From NCBI GenBank assembly GCA_946800325.1, contig OX326958.1, forward strand, positions 25,832,914-25,896,913: 64,000 nt of DNA. The letters are read 5' to 3'. Both the position numbers and the translations under genes were made by a program. The notes beneath the pieces were generated by a model. The model had not been told where the DNA came from and ran no database searches. It was given only the letters and a program-made list of their open reading frames with translations. Origin of the DNA: Luzula sylvatica (lineage: Eukaryota > Streptophyta > Magnoliopsida > Poales > Juncaceae). This document shows, one piece after another, positions 12,269-25,548 of the stretch (within the stretch, counting starts at the first letter, position 1; the number at the start of each line of letters is the position of its first letter).

Positions 12269-14089
12269 AACCGCCATAGCTCCCTCTACTTTTTACCTAT
12301 TATGCTATTGATATATATAATTTTCTGGAAAATATACACTGATTTTAAGAATAAGAAAAAATATAATTATGGCCGCCGACACAGCCAAAAGTCTGTGCCA
12401 ACGTAATACATTTATTAAAATAACGTTTCCCTAAGAAATAGTAAAAGAATTTGACTGAGCAATTTTCTCGACCATTGACTCTTTTTATTCTAAACAACAC
12501 TGCATGGCACATGATTTAAACAAACTATAATTACTAAAAAATATATAATTCACTCAAAGATAAAAGGTTGAAGTAAATTTACCTATGTTTTGTCAGTATT
12601 CCTGCAAATTATATTCATTTCAAATAACAGATAATACTTGTTTGTTGTGTTAACACATATACTTGAGTAATATAAAGCATCAACGTTACCTATGTACATC
12701 TAAAAATGAAGAATTGCGAGGATACAAAATTTTGATTCATATACATGTCCCAAAAAATAATAAGGAAAATATTAACTTCGAAAAATATTCGGTAAAGAAT
12801 AGCGATGTACATCCAGTGTCGGATCTGGACTTTGACACAGTTGACCCTGATCACAGGCCTCTATTTTTTTTATACGTCATGTTATCCTACCAGCGTACCC
12901 GCTAACCCACTTCGCAACTCGTCTACCCGCTAATCCGCAACGCTATGCTAAAGCCCCCACACGTCTTCCTCGCGACAGGATTCGCCGAAATCCTAGAATT
13001 CTTCGTCGTCAACTCGTCGTACCATTGCATACTGCAGGCGGCCAAGATTGCTATGACAGTTACACCTTTTGTCTTCTCTCTGGCGCTCTCACATACCACA
13101 TGTACCCCTTCTCTCTCTCGTGCTTTCACATATTTCATTGTTTCGTTGTTTTAAGACAACGACGATAACCTAATTGGCAAGAATTTTAATTTCAAGTTTG
13201 CAAAAAAGACAACCCAATCAACATCAGCTATTTCGTTGTTTTTCAGACCCACTCTCACAGATTTCATTTTTCATGTTTAATTTCAATAAACATATGTCCA
13301 ATTTAGGCTCAGTTTAGGTTTATATTTTAATTTTAGTAATTTCAAGTTTGTTCAATTTAAGTATTTCAGTGATTATCTTGGTTATTTCAGCAATTATCTT
13401 GGTCAATTCAGTAATTTCAGCAATTAACAAAAATATAATATAAATTAAATTAATTAATTTAAATGACTCATTACTCATTACACTTACTATAAAAATAACA
13501 CATATATTTGTGATATCGTAAAATAGTGTTTTAAGCTACAATTTAGAAGAAAAAAAAAATGTAACAACAATTACTATATATCACACCTAACTCGCACAAT
13601 ACCAAACCGCACTATTTATGCATCAATGGTAATATTTAATTATTTTGTATTGACTTCGTTGATTATATAATATTATTTCAGTTTCCATTTAATACAAAAA
13701 ATGTCATTAAAATAATATATGATATCATATTTTAATTAAGAAGAATAATTAAAAATTATTTAACATTAAAATTTAAGTTGATGAAAATACAATAAAAACT
13801 TACTTAATATCAAGTGATATTTCCTAACAAGTGATTATTTTTAATTTGAATAAATAATTTTTTTAAATATTAATTAACTTGAATGATGCAAAACTTAATT
13901 CTTATAAAATATTAAATTATTAGTTTATTTACATTGATTCTAAAATAATAGGTTAGGTTATTTTATTTTATTTTGTTACATTTTTATAAATCAACTAAAA
14001 AGTATTACACAAACTCTTTTATAAAATTTCTTGTTGTGTACAACACGAGGGCCATTTAGTTTTACCAAGGGGTTATATAAAATTTCTTG
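12269..14089. other. AT-rich intergenic DNA
   Basis: No gene is seen. Open frames near 12663-12905 and 12923-13154 have no recognisable domain and no splice-consistent extension. A short direct repeat of 'TTCAG.AATTATCTTGGT' lies at about 13360-13430. Confidence 0.5.
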
Positions 14090-14353
14090 TTGGCTAAAGT
14101 GGATTAAATAGGTTGATTAGTACTATTAATTGACTCGATTAGCAATTTAATTGACAGTTTAATCGAATTGACACATCAATTAACATGTATTAATATTAAC
14201 ATATTATAAATTGTTTACGTGTCAATTAAACGTGTCGATTAATATTTAATGGAGTCAATTAAATAGACTAATTAATCCACTTAACCCATTTTTGTCACCT
14301 CATCAAGATATTTTTTTGGAGTTTGGAGGGCCATGTATATTTTCCCTTTTACA
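14090..14353. repeat. Copy of dispersed TIR-type repeat (family of 41850-42616)
   Basis: It contains the family phrases 'TTAACATGTATTAATATTAAC' (in part), 'ACGTGTCAATTAAACGTG' and 'TGTCACCTCATCAAG', and ends 'GGAGGGCCATGTATATTTTCCC' (in part). 'TGTCACCTCATCAAG' is the uninterrupted version of the site occupied by the hAT-like MITE at 42075-42560. Confidence 0.55.
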
Positions 14354-15075
14354 ATACCAAACTTTCACACGTACGGATAATCCTTTTTTTGTTTTCTTTC
14401 TCAACTCCAACAACACACTCCAATATACCCAAATATACCTTAATAAACGATTATTTTTGGACTCTCAAAGTCCGAAAATTACAATTTTTTCGGACTCTCA
14501 AAATCTGAACATGTTAGTTTTGCAAATATTTTTCAAAATTAATTTTTTCATTATTATCTCTTGGGACATGTACATATAAACAAAACAAAATCGTACGGAT
14601 GCTAGCTTATCAGATGTGTCGAGAGAAAATGAGTAATATTTGAATTTGACAAATACAAATAGGATACATCAAAATACTTTCCTAATAGGATTGTGTCATG
14701 ATTGTTTTTAATATTTCGGTACATTATATATTTCGGCTCAGAATATATTTTTAGGATACTTCGAATATGTGATTGAATATATTATTCAAGTACCATGATA
14801 TACAATTTTAAATTACTTATTGTTTATTATAATTTATCATCTATTTTATTACTATTATTTAATATTATCATATCAGAGAGTTTTATCATACATCATTTTA
14901 AAAGAGTATTTTGGGTATTTATCAGGGTGTTCATAAAATTTATTTTTTATAGAATTTTTTGTCAACAATACGTATTTCTTAATTATCCTTTCATTTCATT
15001 GATAAATACACTTGAGACATTACCTTAAATACTCATTAACTGATAATTACTCAAAATACCTTTGAAAAAAATTTA
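14354..15075. other. AT-rich intergenic DNA
   Basis: No gene is seen. Three open frames (14292-14579, 14323-14508, 14795-15028) are hydrophobic and AT-driven. They overlap one another or a repeat end. Confidence 0.5.
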
Positions 15076-15394
15076 GGATGGTACTATTGCAAGAGCTAAC
15101 ATTGATTAACTAAGAGCAATTTAATAATTTAATTTGTTTTGCTAACAAATGACCTTTATACCCCTATTTATTTTGGTTGTTATTTATTACACTTGTATAT
15201 TAGTGTTATTATCTTCCGTCGTTCATGCAAAAATACCTTTTTTAATATTATGAAGAATCGAATATAATAAATATTGAAATATAAATAAATCAAATTATTC
15301 ATACATTTCGGTTTTTTTTTGTCTTAATGATGTCCATGATTTCAAATCTTCGTCTAAAAACTAATATTTAGTCTTCGAATATATAAAAAGTGTC

Positions 15395-15443
<49 letters not shown>

Positions 15444-15617
15444 GACATGTCATTTTTACATTTTTCAATTTCAATATACATTTATAAAAGATAATTGCAC
15501 TAATTGATACATGTAATAAATATCAATATCATTTATAGGGGCATAATGAATATTTGATAATAAAAAAATTAAATCGCTCTTAACTAAGTCATGTTAGCTC
15601 TTGCAATAACGCTACCC
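15076..15617. mobile_element. TIR MITE with long inverted ends
   Basis: The left end has 'ATTGCAAGAGCTAACATTGA' and the right end, read inverted, 'ATTGCAAGAGCTAACATGAC'. The similarity continues inward through 'TTAAGAGCRATTTAAT' to 'ACCCCTAT'. A TTA microsatellite (15396-15442) sits in the middle. I could not identify a target duplication, so the superfamily is open. Confidence 0.65.
15396..15442. repeat. TTA/TAA microsatellite
   Basis: About 15 uninterrupted copies of a three-base unit lie within the MITE at 15076-15617. Confidence 0.9.
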
Positions 15618-15822
15618 AAAATGTGTCATAAGAAAAAGGTATATGGTATATGATAGAACTCCCCTTATCGTATTAAATTATAGTATAAATATAATTCAAA
15701 AATACCATACAATTATATCCATATCCTAGAATTTGTTTTGAAAATTATAATATTTCGTCTTATTCGTAGAAATATTGCATCCCACACAATACTCTATTCT
15801 ACAATATTAGGCAATTATTTTT

Positions 15823-16588
15823 AGAAAAAGGTCTAAATTTGGTCTTTCAACTACCGAGTTAGTGGATTTTTGGCCCCTTAATTTTTATATGATACATTTT
15901 TAATCCCTCAACTATTATGTTGACTCATATATAGTTTTTTTCATCCGTTAAATGCTTGTGTGTGTCCTTTAATTTGACATGAGAAATATTCTACCAAATT
16001 AGCAACGACGTGCATTTCGAAAAATATATTTTGATATTTTTAAAAGTTAGATATATATTATAATAGTAAAGTTCAATATCCAATAATACAAATACTAAAT
16101 TTTTAAAAGTTCACCGATCTAAACATTCAGATTCATTAATCCTAATGATGTCATGACAAATATTATATCATTTAATCAATAACATGATATTTTGAGAATT
16201 ATTATGTTTTAAATTATTTAAGCTCTTTTATTGGATTTTTTTAGCATGTGATTCAGTTATTTAAGATATGCATTTTTGAATAAATTATAGATTATGAAAT
16301 ATGTTAATACCATTTTAATATATTTTGAATATATTGCATATTGGTTTTTATAATAGAATATATATTTAATTTTTCTTAAAAATATCAAAATATATTGCTT
16401 ATATGATACAATAAATATTATGTCATTGTTTATGTATCGAGTTAACTGACACACAATCATTTAGCGGATTGAAAGCTTATATGTGCGTCAATATAATTGT
16501 TATGGATAATTATGGGATAAAAAGTTAAAGATTAAAATTACACCAACTCAAAAAAGTGGAGGGGTCAAATTTATACTTTTCTCCTTTT
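15823..16588. mobile_element. Large foldback/TIR element
   Basis: The left end ('AAAAAGGTCTAAATTTGGTC', then 'CCGAGTTAGTG') matches the inverted right end ('GAAAAGTATAAATTTGACCC', then 'TTTGAGTTGGTG'). The central part is AT-rich. The open frame at 16257-16460 inside it is low complexity. Target duplications are unclear. Confidence 0.5.
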
Positions 16589-16941
16589 TTTATTAGATGA
16601 TGGAATTCAAAAAGTGACTTTTATAAATATTCAGAAAACCTAGGGGTTATTTGAAAACTTCCAAATTTTGTTTCTGCTAATATCTTCTCATCTGAACCGT
16701 CCGATGAAGGAAGATAAGTAGTTATCTGTCCATTCTGATTGGTCAATCCGTAAGATACGCTTCTCTGTCTGTATCTGTATGCATACTAAATATTAAATTC
16801 AAATTTGTAGTAGTTAGTGAAGTTTGAAATAAACAATACACGAGTGTCTGAACAACACTGTTACTCTGTACCGGGTCCAGGTACAGAAGTATAATTTAAC
16901 AAATACAAAGACATGGTTTACGTATACCAGTATAATTTTAA

Positions 16942-17410
16942 GAGCATTTCTGCATGTAATTCATTTTGGATGAAAATTCGAAAAATAACTTTATTTTTGA
17001 AAATATTTCAGAAATGACCTAGAACTGATTTTTAAATCTCGATGGCACTGGATTTTAAAATCTCGATTGGTTAATTGATTTATCAGACCGAGATTATAAT
17101 GGAGAATTCGAATAAATATTAATTATGTATTAATTTAATAGTTAACATGTATTAGTGATCATTTTATTTAAATGTACTAACTAGAACATAAACGATGATG
17201 GTAAAATTTGAAAAAATATATCATGGTTTGAATTAAAATTCAACTGATTTTATAATCTCTGTCTGACAAATCAATTGACCAACCGGGATTTTAAAATCCG
17301 GTGCTACCGAGATTTAAAAACCAATTCTGAGTCATTTCTGGAATATTTAAGAAAAAAAAAAATATTTTTCGAATTTTCATTCCAAAAATGAATTACGTAC
17401 AGAAATGCTC
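16942..17410. mobile_element. TIR MITE, GAGCATTTCTG termini
   Basis: Perfect outer ends GAGCATTTCTG/CAGAAATGCTC are followed by about 150 bases of good inverted similarity, including 'AAATCTCGATGGCACTGGAT' against 'ATCCGGTGCTACCGAGATTT' read inverted. Long TIRs starting with G suggest a Mutator-like origin. The flanking 9-mers do not clearly match. Confidence 0.65.
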
Positions 17411-18021
17411 CTTTTATAAATTAACAACTGTTCATTTAATAAGGGGAGGGGGGGACCAAAAACCATGTGGGCATGAGTTGGAAAAATTATAAATTTCATG
17501 TGACGATTACCATAACAACATGCATGCAAGTCTTAACTACATATTCGCATAATCGAACCATATGAAGATATGAGGGTCATAGAGGATCAGAAATAATGTG
17601 AATCTTAGTTGGACGGGGCGATGATTGTTGGGGTGGTCGGTCACACCATCCAAATGGGCTGGCTGGCTGGCTTTGTAGTTTTTTACTACTTATGCCTCCT
17701 CATACTTTCGAATTTCAAAATTTTTAAAAACCTGCAATTTGGTACTCTTATCATGATTGGTCTGGATAATACTATATATATTATAGTATATTTAATATTC
17801 TTTTGCTGTTGTGACCATGGAATATTATTCTGAAAGGTCCGGAGGTTTGTTTGGTTGGTAATTGGTATGCAAACATGGCCCGTAATTATGATGTATTTGT
17901 ATTCGTATTTGTATTTCATTCTGATTTTGTATTTTTTTTGTTTATTTTTGTTTTTTACTTGAGTAGGTTCAATATTAGCAAGCATTTGATAAATAGTAAT
18001 GTGATGGAAGCAATATAAATA
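17411..18021. other. Intergenic DNA
   Basis: No gene is seen. It contains a short G-rich run at about 17443-17453 and the open frame 17609-17833. That frame encodes a hydrophobic stretch but has no homology I recognise. Confidence 0.5.
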
Positions 18022-18609
18022 GGGGAACTCTTCAAAACTCTCCTAATTTTTTAAGATCTATTAAAAGAAATTACTAACTTTTAGATTATTTCAAAAAAAT
18101 TGAGAACTTGAGTTGAATTTATTTTTTACCCCTACAAATGTTAACTTCGACATTTCATCCTATTTTTTTTTTTTTTTTTGACAAAAATACTTTATTGATT
18201 TTCTTTTATAAAATTTTTTATTCAATATGAATTAATAAATACACAAATAAATTAAATAGTTCACGTAATTATATTTAAAATGATTTATGATAATATTTTA
18301 CGACTCGTTATTTTATTTTATTATTTATAATACATATATTAAGTATAATTTTATTAAATAAACACTATTTCATATTATATTTTTAATCTTTTACATAAAA
18401 TAATTTTATATAAAAAATCATATATAAACTAGATTGTGAGGATATTTTTAGTTTAAAAAAGAATAATTTGGATGTAAAGTTAAAGATAACGCTAGTAGGG
18501 GATAAAAAAATTTCAACTCAATTTCTAGGGGGTTTTTGAAATAATTTATAAGTTAAGAGGGTTTTTGATAAATCCCCCAAAATATAGGGCTTTTTTAGAA
18601 GAATTTCCC
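18022..18609. mobile_element. Mutator-like MITE (MULE-type), copy 1
   Basis: Termini are GGGGAACTCTTC and, inverted at the right, GGGAAATTCTTC, with long inverted ends that include A-rich and C-rich runs. The flanks ATATAAATA (18013-18021) and GTATAAATA (18610-18618) agree at 8 of 9 positions, which fits the 9-bp duplication of Mutator-like elements. No transposase is present, so it is nonautonomous. It is related in its ends to elements at 24606, 25855 and 55450. Confidence 0.75.
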
Positions 18610-18666
18610 GTATAAATAATTAGTACTTTTTAGTGTATTGTATTATAATAAAATATAAAATATAAA

Positions 18667-18670
<4 letters not shown>

Positions 18671-18736
<66 letters not shown>
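18671..18736. repeat. TA microsatellite
   Basis: An uninterrupted TA tract of about 33 units. The open frame crossing it on the minus strand (Tyr-Ile repeats) is an artefact of the tract. Confidence 0.95.
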
Positions 18737-18740
<4 letters not shown>

Positions 18741-19253
18741 GTGCCTCGAAATATTTGACTTCACTGTCGAAGAAGTTGTCCTTGTAGAAGATTGAACTAA
18801 TTTATTAGCCATTATTATTGAATATGTCTACTATGAACTAGCATTTGTTGAATGAAATTCAAAAGGAGAAGAAATTGTGTACAACAATATTGATTTTAAT
18901 AAATGAATGTTAGTTTGTTTATAATGAGAAGAAGACCAGCGCTAGGCTACGATTTTCCTGAATTTGTTACTAATTAAATCAGCGGTAAAGACATTCTCTT
19001 GATTTCTTACACTGTTCTTAACATACTCTTCACATATATATCGAAGATTCGAAAATGTAGGGTTATACTTGTAATTATGATAGAATAATGGGTTAAAATT
19101 AAAAAAAAATAAACATTTATTGTTCAAACAAATTTAATATTAAAATTTTAAATATTAATAGAAATAAAAAAAATAGTTTATCTATCGAAATAACTTATTA
19201 AAGTTATAATCGTACATCGAATACTCGAATAGTATTGCTATTTTCCAAAAAAA

Positions 19254-19269
<16 letters not shown>
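18737..19269. other. Intergenic DNA between TA tracts
   Basis: No gene is seen. The stretch is AT-rich, and a long A run at about 19247-19270 leads into the next TA tract. Confidence 0.5.
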
Positions 19270-19287
<18 letters not shown>

Positions 19288-19288
19288 T

Positions 19289-19489
19289 GAGGCTAAAATA
19301 CTTAATTAAGTACCAACAATTTGGTACTTAATGTTTCTTCACCGTTTGATTTGCATTGGAATTTGTGTTTTTCCATGATGATCATGAAAGTTTGTGCACA
19401 TCATTAAATGCACAAATCTCAATGCGAATCGAACGGTGAAAAAGCATTAAGTACCAAAATGTTGGTACATAATTAAGTAGTTTAGTCTC
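19289..19489. mobile_element. TIR MITE inserted in a TA microsatellite
   Basis: The ends GAGGCTAAAATACTTAATTA and, inverted, GAGACTAAACTACTTAATTA are followed by about 60 bases of inverted similarity, including 'GGTACTTAATG' and 'TTCACCGTT'. The element is bounded on both sides by TA repeats (19271-19288 and 19493-19542). The target duplication length therefore cannot be read: TA, or a longer TATATATAT, are both possible. Confidence 0.75.

Positions 19490-19492
<3 letters not shown>

Positions 19493-19542
<50 letters not shown>
19493..19542. repeat. TA microsatellite
   Basis: About 25 TA units continue the tract split by the MITE to the left. Confidence 0.95.
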
Positions 19543-19543
<1 letters not shown>

Positions 19544-20436
19544 TCAATGGCTAACATTCTTGTTTGCCCAACGCGGCCAACAACGCTTATTTCTCACAAT
19601 CTATGAATGGAAATTAAATTTGAACCGTATAGATGTAATCAATATCACTTGAGAATGTTATAGATTCAATTTTATGAAAAATAAAAAAATCTTTCATATT
19701 CATCATGATACGTAAAAATATTAACGGTCAATAACAATTACGACATGAATCATCATAAAATAAATTTTAAAATTCGATTTTTTTTTGCATTGGATTTCAT
19801 TTAAGTTATATAGATAGGGTTAGGATAAAATTTTACTATGTTTCGAGTTTTTTTCATGAAAATCTAAAATTTTACTGTAATGGACGGTTGTTAAAATTTG
19901 TTATTTATTTTGTTAGATAGAAAAATTGAAATAAAAATGTTGGCCCAGTAAGGATGTTGGTCATTGATGTTGCTTATTAAATTAGTTTATGTGGTATTAA
20001 ATAATTTATATTTATATTTGTGGGGAATGGAAGTTTGATATTGCTTATTAAATTAGTTTCACTATTAAGTTTGATATTTTTTATATTTTTTATTTCATTT
20101 TGAATCAATAAAAATGTGTAGGTATTACATAATTAATGATGTGTTACTACATGTTTTGTATGGTTCACTAATTTTTATATTTGATATTGCGTGGAATATT
20201 GCAAAAAATAATGATATAATATTTATTATTATGGTTTTACTTAAAATTGTGTTGTATATAAAATGTTATTGTACATTGGCACTAATATAAGTATTATTAT
20301 TTTATAAAAAAATTCTATCATAATTTGAAATAATTGTAAAATATATACATAATCATAAATAAATTGATTCAAATATGTTTACATCGAAATGATATTATCA
20401 TTATAATCATGCAAATCTATATTTTGCATTACAATA
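19543..20436. other. Intergenic DNA, possible Helitron body at right
   Basis: No gene is seen. The phrase 'GATATTGCTTATTAAATTAG' recurs at about 19969 (similar) and 20038. The right part probably belongs to the Helitron ending at 20480. Confidence 0.4.
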
Positions 20437-20480
20437 AAAAAAATTAACATTATGGCGGTGTAGCCCGAGTATTCTGCTAG
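20437..20480 (+). mobile_element. Helitron-like 3' end
   Basis: The sequence ends 'GTAGCCCGAGTATTCTGCTAG' (in part) followed by T, a CTRR-T end. It resembles the end at 27226-27248, where a cleaner hairpin (ACGC-GGA-GCGT) precedes 'AGCCGAATATTATCATAG'. The junction coincides with the start of segment copy A (20481), as expected for an insertion at that point. Confidence 0.45.
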
Positions 20481-21372
20481 TTTCATATAAAGAGGTAGAT
20501 GGAATGACTATAATGAAATGGGATTTCAGAATATTGATTTCATTTCCGGTTTTTTAATTTCCCAACTCCCGTTTATGTTATTAACTTATTATTCACGATT
20601 GTTGTGTGATTCTGATTCACACTATTATTGTTCACCATTCATGAAGATTGCATTGCACTTTTTCACGAAGACTGTGTTATTTCAAGTATAAAATAAATTT
20701 ATGAATGTCAAATGTCGATATCAAATGTTTACTTTTCGAAGAAATTATCTTTTCTTTGTGTTTCGATAAGATGTTGGAGAAAATAAAAAAAAGATCTACA
20801 ATTTAAAAAAAAAATGCTCGAATTTTTTTTAATTTTCTTTCAATCAAGTAAGTCCATTGAGACCGGTTTGCTAGTCCGTCCCATTAGACTTTAGCAATAT
20901 TATTTTACGCAATTTACGTGCAATTATTTTTCATTGATACGGTCCGTCATTTGTGTTAGAGCGTTTGATTATTGATTTCGACTGCATCAACAAATTAATT
21001 TCAAATATGTCAAGGCTTGCCTGTGATTTATTTTTGGAAAGGGGAGGGGTTGATGATTTGTAATACACGACCTCGAAGTTTTTAAAAATATATCATAATT
21101 AATCAAAATTTTGTATCGAATTATTTGATTTCTATTAATTGTGAGTTGTTTTGTTTTAACCTAAAGGTAACCTGAGATTGTTGAGTGTATCGAAACGACA
21201 ATAATTATTAACTGAGGTTTCATTTTATACTTCAGTAATAAATAAATTATAAAATATCCATTAATTGAGACATAATTACTGAATTTTTTTTTGGAACAAC
21301 ATTTTTTCGTTAAAAAAAATCAAAGAAAAAACTGAGCAAATGGAAATAAATCATGAATTAAATCGGCAATGA
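20481..21372. repeat. Segmental repeat copy A
   Basis: It is collinear with copy C (27735-29685) and copy B (22458-25620). Shared landmarks are 'ATGAAATGGGATTTCAGAAT', 'CCCAACTCCCGTTTATG', 'TTGTTGTGTGATTC', 'AAGATTGCATTG', 'ATCCATTAATTGAGACATAA' and 'CGTTAAAAA..ATCAAAGAAA'. Similarity is lost after about 21372. It does not contain the Helitron found at the same site in copy B. Confidence 0.7.
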
Positions 21373-22457
21373 CATGTTGGAGGCGGTGCTCACTTCATAG
21401 CTCGCGTGAGGTTCCGACAATGAGCGATGGCGATCGACGAGTGGGAGTCGCTCCCCGAACTTGGGCCAAACAAGGGAGACCTGATTGACGTTTCCCTGGA
21501 TCATCTCTAAATTATTCATTATTGGGCCAACCAAGTTAAGAATTTGAGTTTTTTTAACAAACAGACACACTTAATAAAAAATTTGGGGCTTATTAAAATT
21601 GGGGCTTGTGCAGTTTGTGTTACCACTTATCTTATCAGTGGTACACACATTCTCTTGGGAGTATTCCGTTTAATATCATTTAATTTATTTATCCGTTAGA
21701 CGATAAATAGTAAGTACCTTAAATATCAAATTATATTAGATGATAAATTATAATAAATAATAAATTGTATCAAATTAATGATTAATCGTATTAATTAAAT
21801 GACAAATCACATTGATTAAGTGGTAAATTATATTTTTAGAAAATTATTTGTTTAATTTAATTTATTATTATTATTTCATTTGACATCTGATAAATCATAT
21901 ATATATTTTTTTAATCTTTTCAAAAAACAAATTATTTTACATACTTTTGCAAAATTATTATTTTTATTTGTATATTTTGTAAAATTTTCGACAAACTCTA
22001 ATTTATGAAAATTTGGATTTATTCGAACTTACTAAAAAGAGTTGCATTATTATTTTTTATCAAAAAATTATTGTATTTGTATTATGTCATCAATTATCTT
22101 CTAGTTTCATATTTTGTAGAATAAATAAGAAATAGATTGGTATATACATTCAAAATCTAATTTACTAGAGCTCTATCGGAATTAATTTAACACATGTTAA
22201 ATTGTGCATGTGGGAAACGGTGGAGAAGGAGTCATGTGCCTCTATTTAGCACATATATAACAGAGAATTAATCCAGCATAATAACTTATTTTTTAAATAT
22301 ATAAATTTGAATTTAATTAGTTATATTGATTGATGGTAAATAAACTCATTAAAATTTAATGTACAAGCTAACACATCATGTTTGTGAATTCAAAATACTC
22401 TTCGTTTACATGATATGTTGTAAACAAGATAAAAAGATTGCATTGAGGCTCCGAAAT
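21373..22457. other. AT-rich intergenic DNA
   Basis: No gene is seen. The 70-residue minus frame at 21358-21570 starts in copy A and has no recognisable motif. The rest is AT-rich with short repeated words such as 'GATAAATTATA'. Confidence 0.45.
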
Positions 22458-22573
22458 ACTTCTCTTTTTAATTTCAGATAAAAAAGATAGATGAAATGAC
22501 AGAGATGAAATGAGATTTCCGAATAATGGATTTCATTTCCCGTTCTTTTAGTTCCCAACTCCCGTTCCTGTTA

Positions 22574-23050
22574 TTATAATAGATATAATGTTTTCACCCA
22601 AAAATATTTCCTTTTTTTTCGATTTTTCATTTTTTTTTAATTTGCTCATTGCGCAGGAGAATGTATGAAATTTTGTAAGTTTAAATTTATGCGAGGTTTC
22701 ATTGAAATTTGTCATGTGGCCGGTGTATCCATCTGACACGTTGCGACTATTTCATGATTCCTTATTAATGGAAATATGTCATGATTATATTAATTGAGTT
22801 TAAAAGCACCCGCACAAATGTTATTTAAACAAATTATATTATAAAATAATATCCGCGATAGACTAATTTCATGAATCCTATGCATCTATCGACATCATTA
22901 TATTTGCAAATATGTCATGATTGTATTAATTTAATTCAAACGCGCACGCGCCAATTCACACGCGTGCCAATTCTATTTAAATAAATTATATATAAAAACA
23001 TGCAAAAAAGAGGTATGATGTCCCGCGCAATTGCGCAGGGATAAAACTAG
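22574..23050 (+). mobile_element. Small nonautonomous Helitron with empty site in copy C
   Basis: The 3' end has a perfect hairpin core, CCCGCGCAATTGCGCAGGG, then 'ATAAAACTAG' followed by T. Removing 22574-23050 restores 'CTGTTATTATTCATG', which is the sequence in copy C (about 28269-28283). The insertion therefore fell exactly between A and T with no target duplication, as Helitrons do. The 5' end reads TT rather than the usual TC. No Rep/helicase gene is present. Its right half closely matches 60425-60678. Confidence 0.8.
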
Positions 23051-24605
23051 TTATTCATGATTGTTGTGTGATTCACACTATTATCGTTTACTATTCATAA
23101 AGATTGCATTGAACTTAATATATAAAAGAGATGTTAAAAGATGTTGAACCTGTTCAGGAAGACTGGATTTATTTCTCGTATAAAAATAAAGTAAATATGG
23201 ATATTTTCAAAGAAATTATGTTTTTTTTTGCCTTCGATAAGATGATGGAGAAAATCTAAAAAATATACTATTCTCTGCACTTTTAAAAAAATGCTTCGAG
23301 AAACAAATTAGTTTTATTTAACTGAAGGACGATCATTCAATCATCTTGGTTTGGAGTCTTTGATCACGTTGGTTTGCCGATTAGTTTTTCTATCGATCTT
23401 AATCAAGAAATTGTATGGCATAATTTTTTCGTCATTGTGACTTGTTATGGTTTTACCAAAATGTAAATAGAGATCGTTGATGATATCAAAACGACGATAA
23501 TCATTAATTTAGACATAATTTCACACTTAATTGAAAAATCAAGGATAAAATATCCATTAATTGAGACATAATTATGCTACTGAATCAATTTTGTCAACAT
23601 GATCTTTTTTTTTTAAGAGAGAATCAAACAAAAAATTCAGAAAATGAAAACAAATCTTGAATTGAATCCTTGACACCATAGTAGATATTCTCTAGTAGAG
23701 CAAAAAGTAAAACCCTCTGAAAACTCCAAGAAGTAAGATCAAAGATCGAGGACTCGAGCTTCACAAGAAACGATGAAGAGAGACTGAGAAACGGATCTGA
23801 ACGAACAACGATTGGAAATCACGAGTGTCTCAGACTGGCTATATCTTGTTGGCTGAGGCATTGGCGGCGAACCCCCTGACCGGATGACTGGAGTGGCTTT
23901 GCCTGTGTTAGTTTGTTACTCATCGGTAAACAGATTCTCTTGCATGGTCTGCAAATTAATTTAAAACTCGACATGTTTATATATGTAGACCTTAGCAAAT
24001 CACTGTACAAATAAATGATAGTCCTATCAAATCATAACATAAACGATCAATCAATAGTTAAGAAAAGATTTGTCCGAATCTTATTATTTTAACAGAAATA
24101 ATTAAGATAATACGAAAAATAAAGGGCGGAGTTAATTCGAGTCTAAATTGTTGGCGATGTCAATCCTGAATTATGAACTCTCATTCTCAGCCAATGAAAG
24201 CGCGCCACGCCGTTAAAGTCTTCTGACATATTTTTCAACGAATACACACTTCACTGCACCACAGCTAATTTAGACTCCAATTACAAAAAAAAGTTAGACC
24301 AGAAAGAAAATAACAATTAATAGGTACAAAAAAAATCACAATCGAGTATAGAAACATTTATTTTCAGACTTGATTGAGTATTTTAGGAAAAAAAGATTAT
24401 GTTCAAGTTTGATCTAATCAAAAGACCCTTTAACACCATCAAGACTTTCTCCAAGGGATATCCTAAAAACCAAATCAAAGAAAAAATAATGGTTAAAAAT
24501 CGGCAAACAGAATTGGGTACGGGTTAACCCGTCTCAGGAAAAATCAGAAAAAGAAAAAAAAATCGGCAAACAGTTATCATCATGTAAGTGGCAATATTAA
24601 AATTA

Positions 24606-25548
24606 GGGGAATTCTTCAAAAACCCCCCAACTTTTCTGCAATTTCTAAAAAACTCCCTGTACTTTTAGAAAACCCCTACATTTTCTTGATTCCCTCAAAA
24701 ACCTCCTATATTTTTTGCTTCTTCCAAAACCCCCTAATTTTTTTAGATTCCCTCAAAAAACCCTTTTTCTTATTTTTTTTTTAAAAATGACCATTATACC
24801 CCCATAGTTTTATTTTATATATTTTTATAATTTAATAAATAATAAATACGAACTATTATCAAAATATAAAAAAATGTTAAAAATAAATAATACATGATAT
24901 TAAAATATTATAATAAATAATACATAAATATTAAAATATCATTTTCAACAATTATTAATATTTTAAGTAATACATAGGTAATACATAGGTATTAAAATAT
25001 ATTAAAATATTAATAATTGTTGAAATGATATTTTAATATCAATATATTATTTATTATAATATTTTCATATCAATATATTATTTATTAAAATATTAATAAT
25101 TCTTGAAAATGATTTTTTCTATAAAATATATTATTTTAACTTTTAAGTAATACATAGGTATTAAAATAATACATAGGTATTAAAATATTAATAATTGTTG
25201 AAAATGATATTTTAATATTTATGTATTATTTATTATAATATTTTAATATCATGTATTATTTATTTTTAACATTTTTTTATTTTTTTATAATAGTTTAATA
25301 TGTATTTATTATTTATTAAATTATAGAAATATATAAAATAAAACTATGGGGGTATAATAGTCATTTTTAAAAAAACATAACAAAAAGATAAGAGATTTTT
25401 GAGAGAATCTAAAAAAGTTAGGGGGTTTTGGAAGAAGCAAAAAATATAGGGGTTTTTGAGGGAATCAAAAAAATGTAGGAGGTTTCTAAAAGTACAGGAA
25501 GTTTTTCAAAAATTGCAGAAAAGTTGGGGGGTTTTTGAAGAATTCCCC
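24606..25548. mobile_element. Mutator-like MITE, copy 2, with perfect 9-bp duplication
   Basis: The ends are GGGGAATTCTTCAAAAACC and its inverse, with inverted similarity of over 200 bases at each side and further inverted repeats in the AT-rich middle, so the whole element can fold back. It is flanked by TTAAAATTA at 24597-24605 and 25549-25557. Copy C of the host segment reads 'GCAATATTGGCATTATGTAGG' (in part) there, without the element. It is nonautonomous; no open frame. Confidence 0.9.

Noticed and set aside
12923..13154. Overlapping frames on both strands with Cys and Arg
   Set aside because: Neither has family motifs or supporting splice sites, and the length is within chance for this composition.
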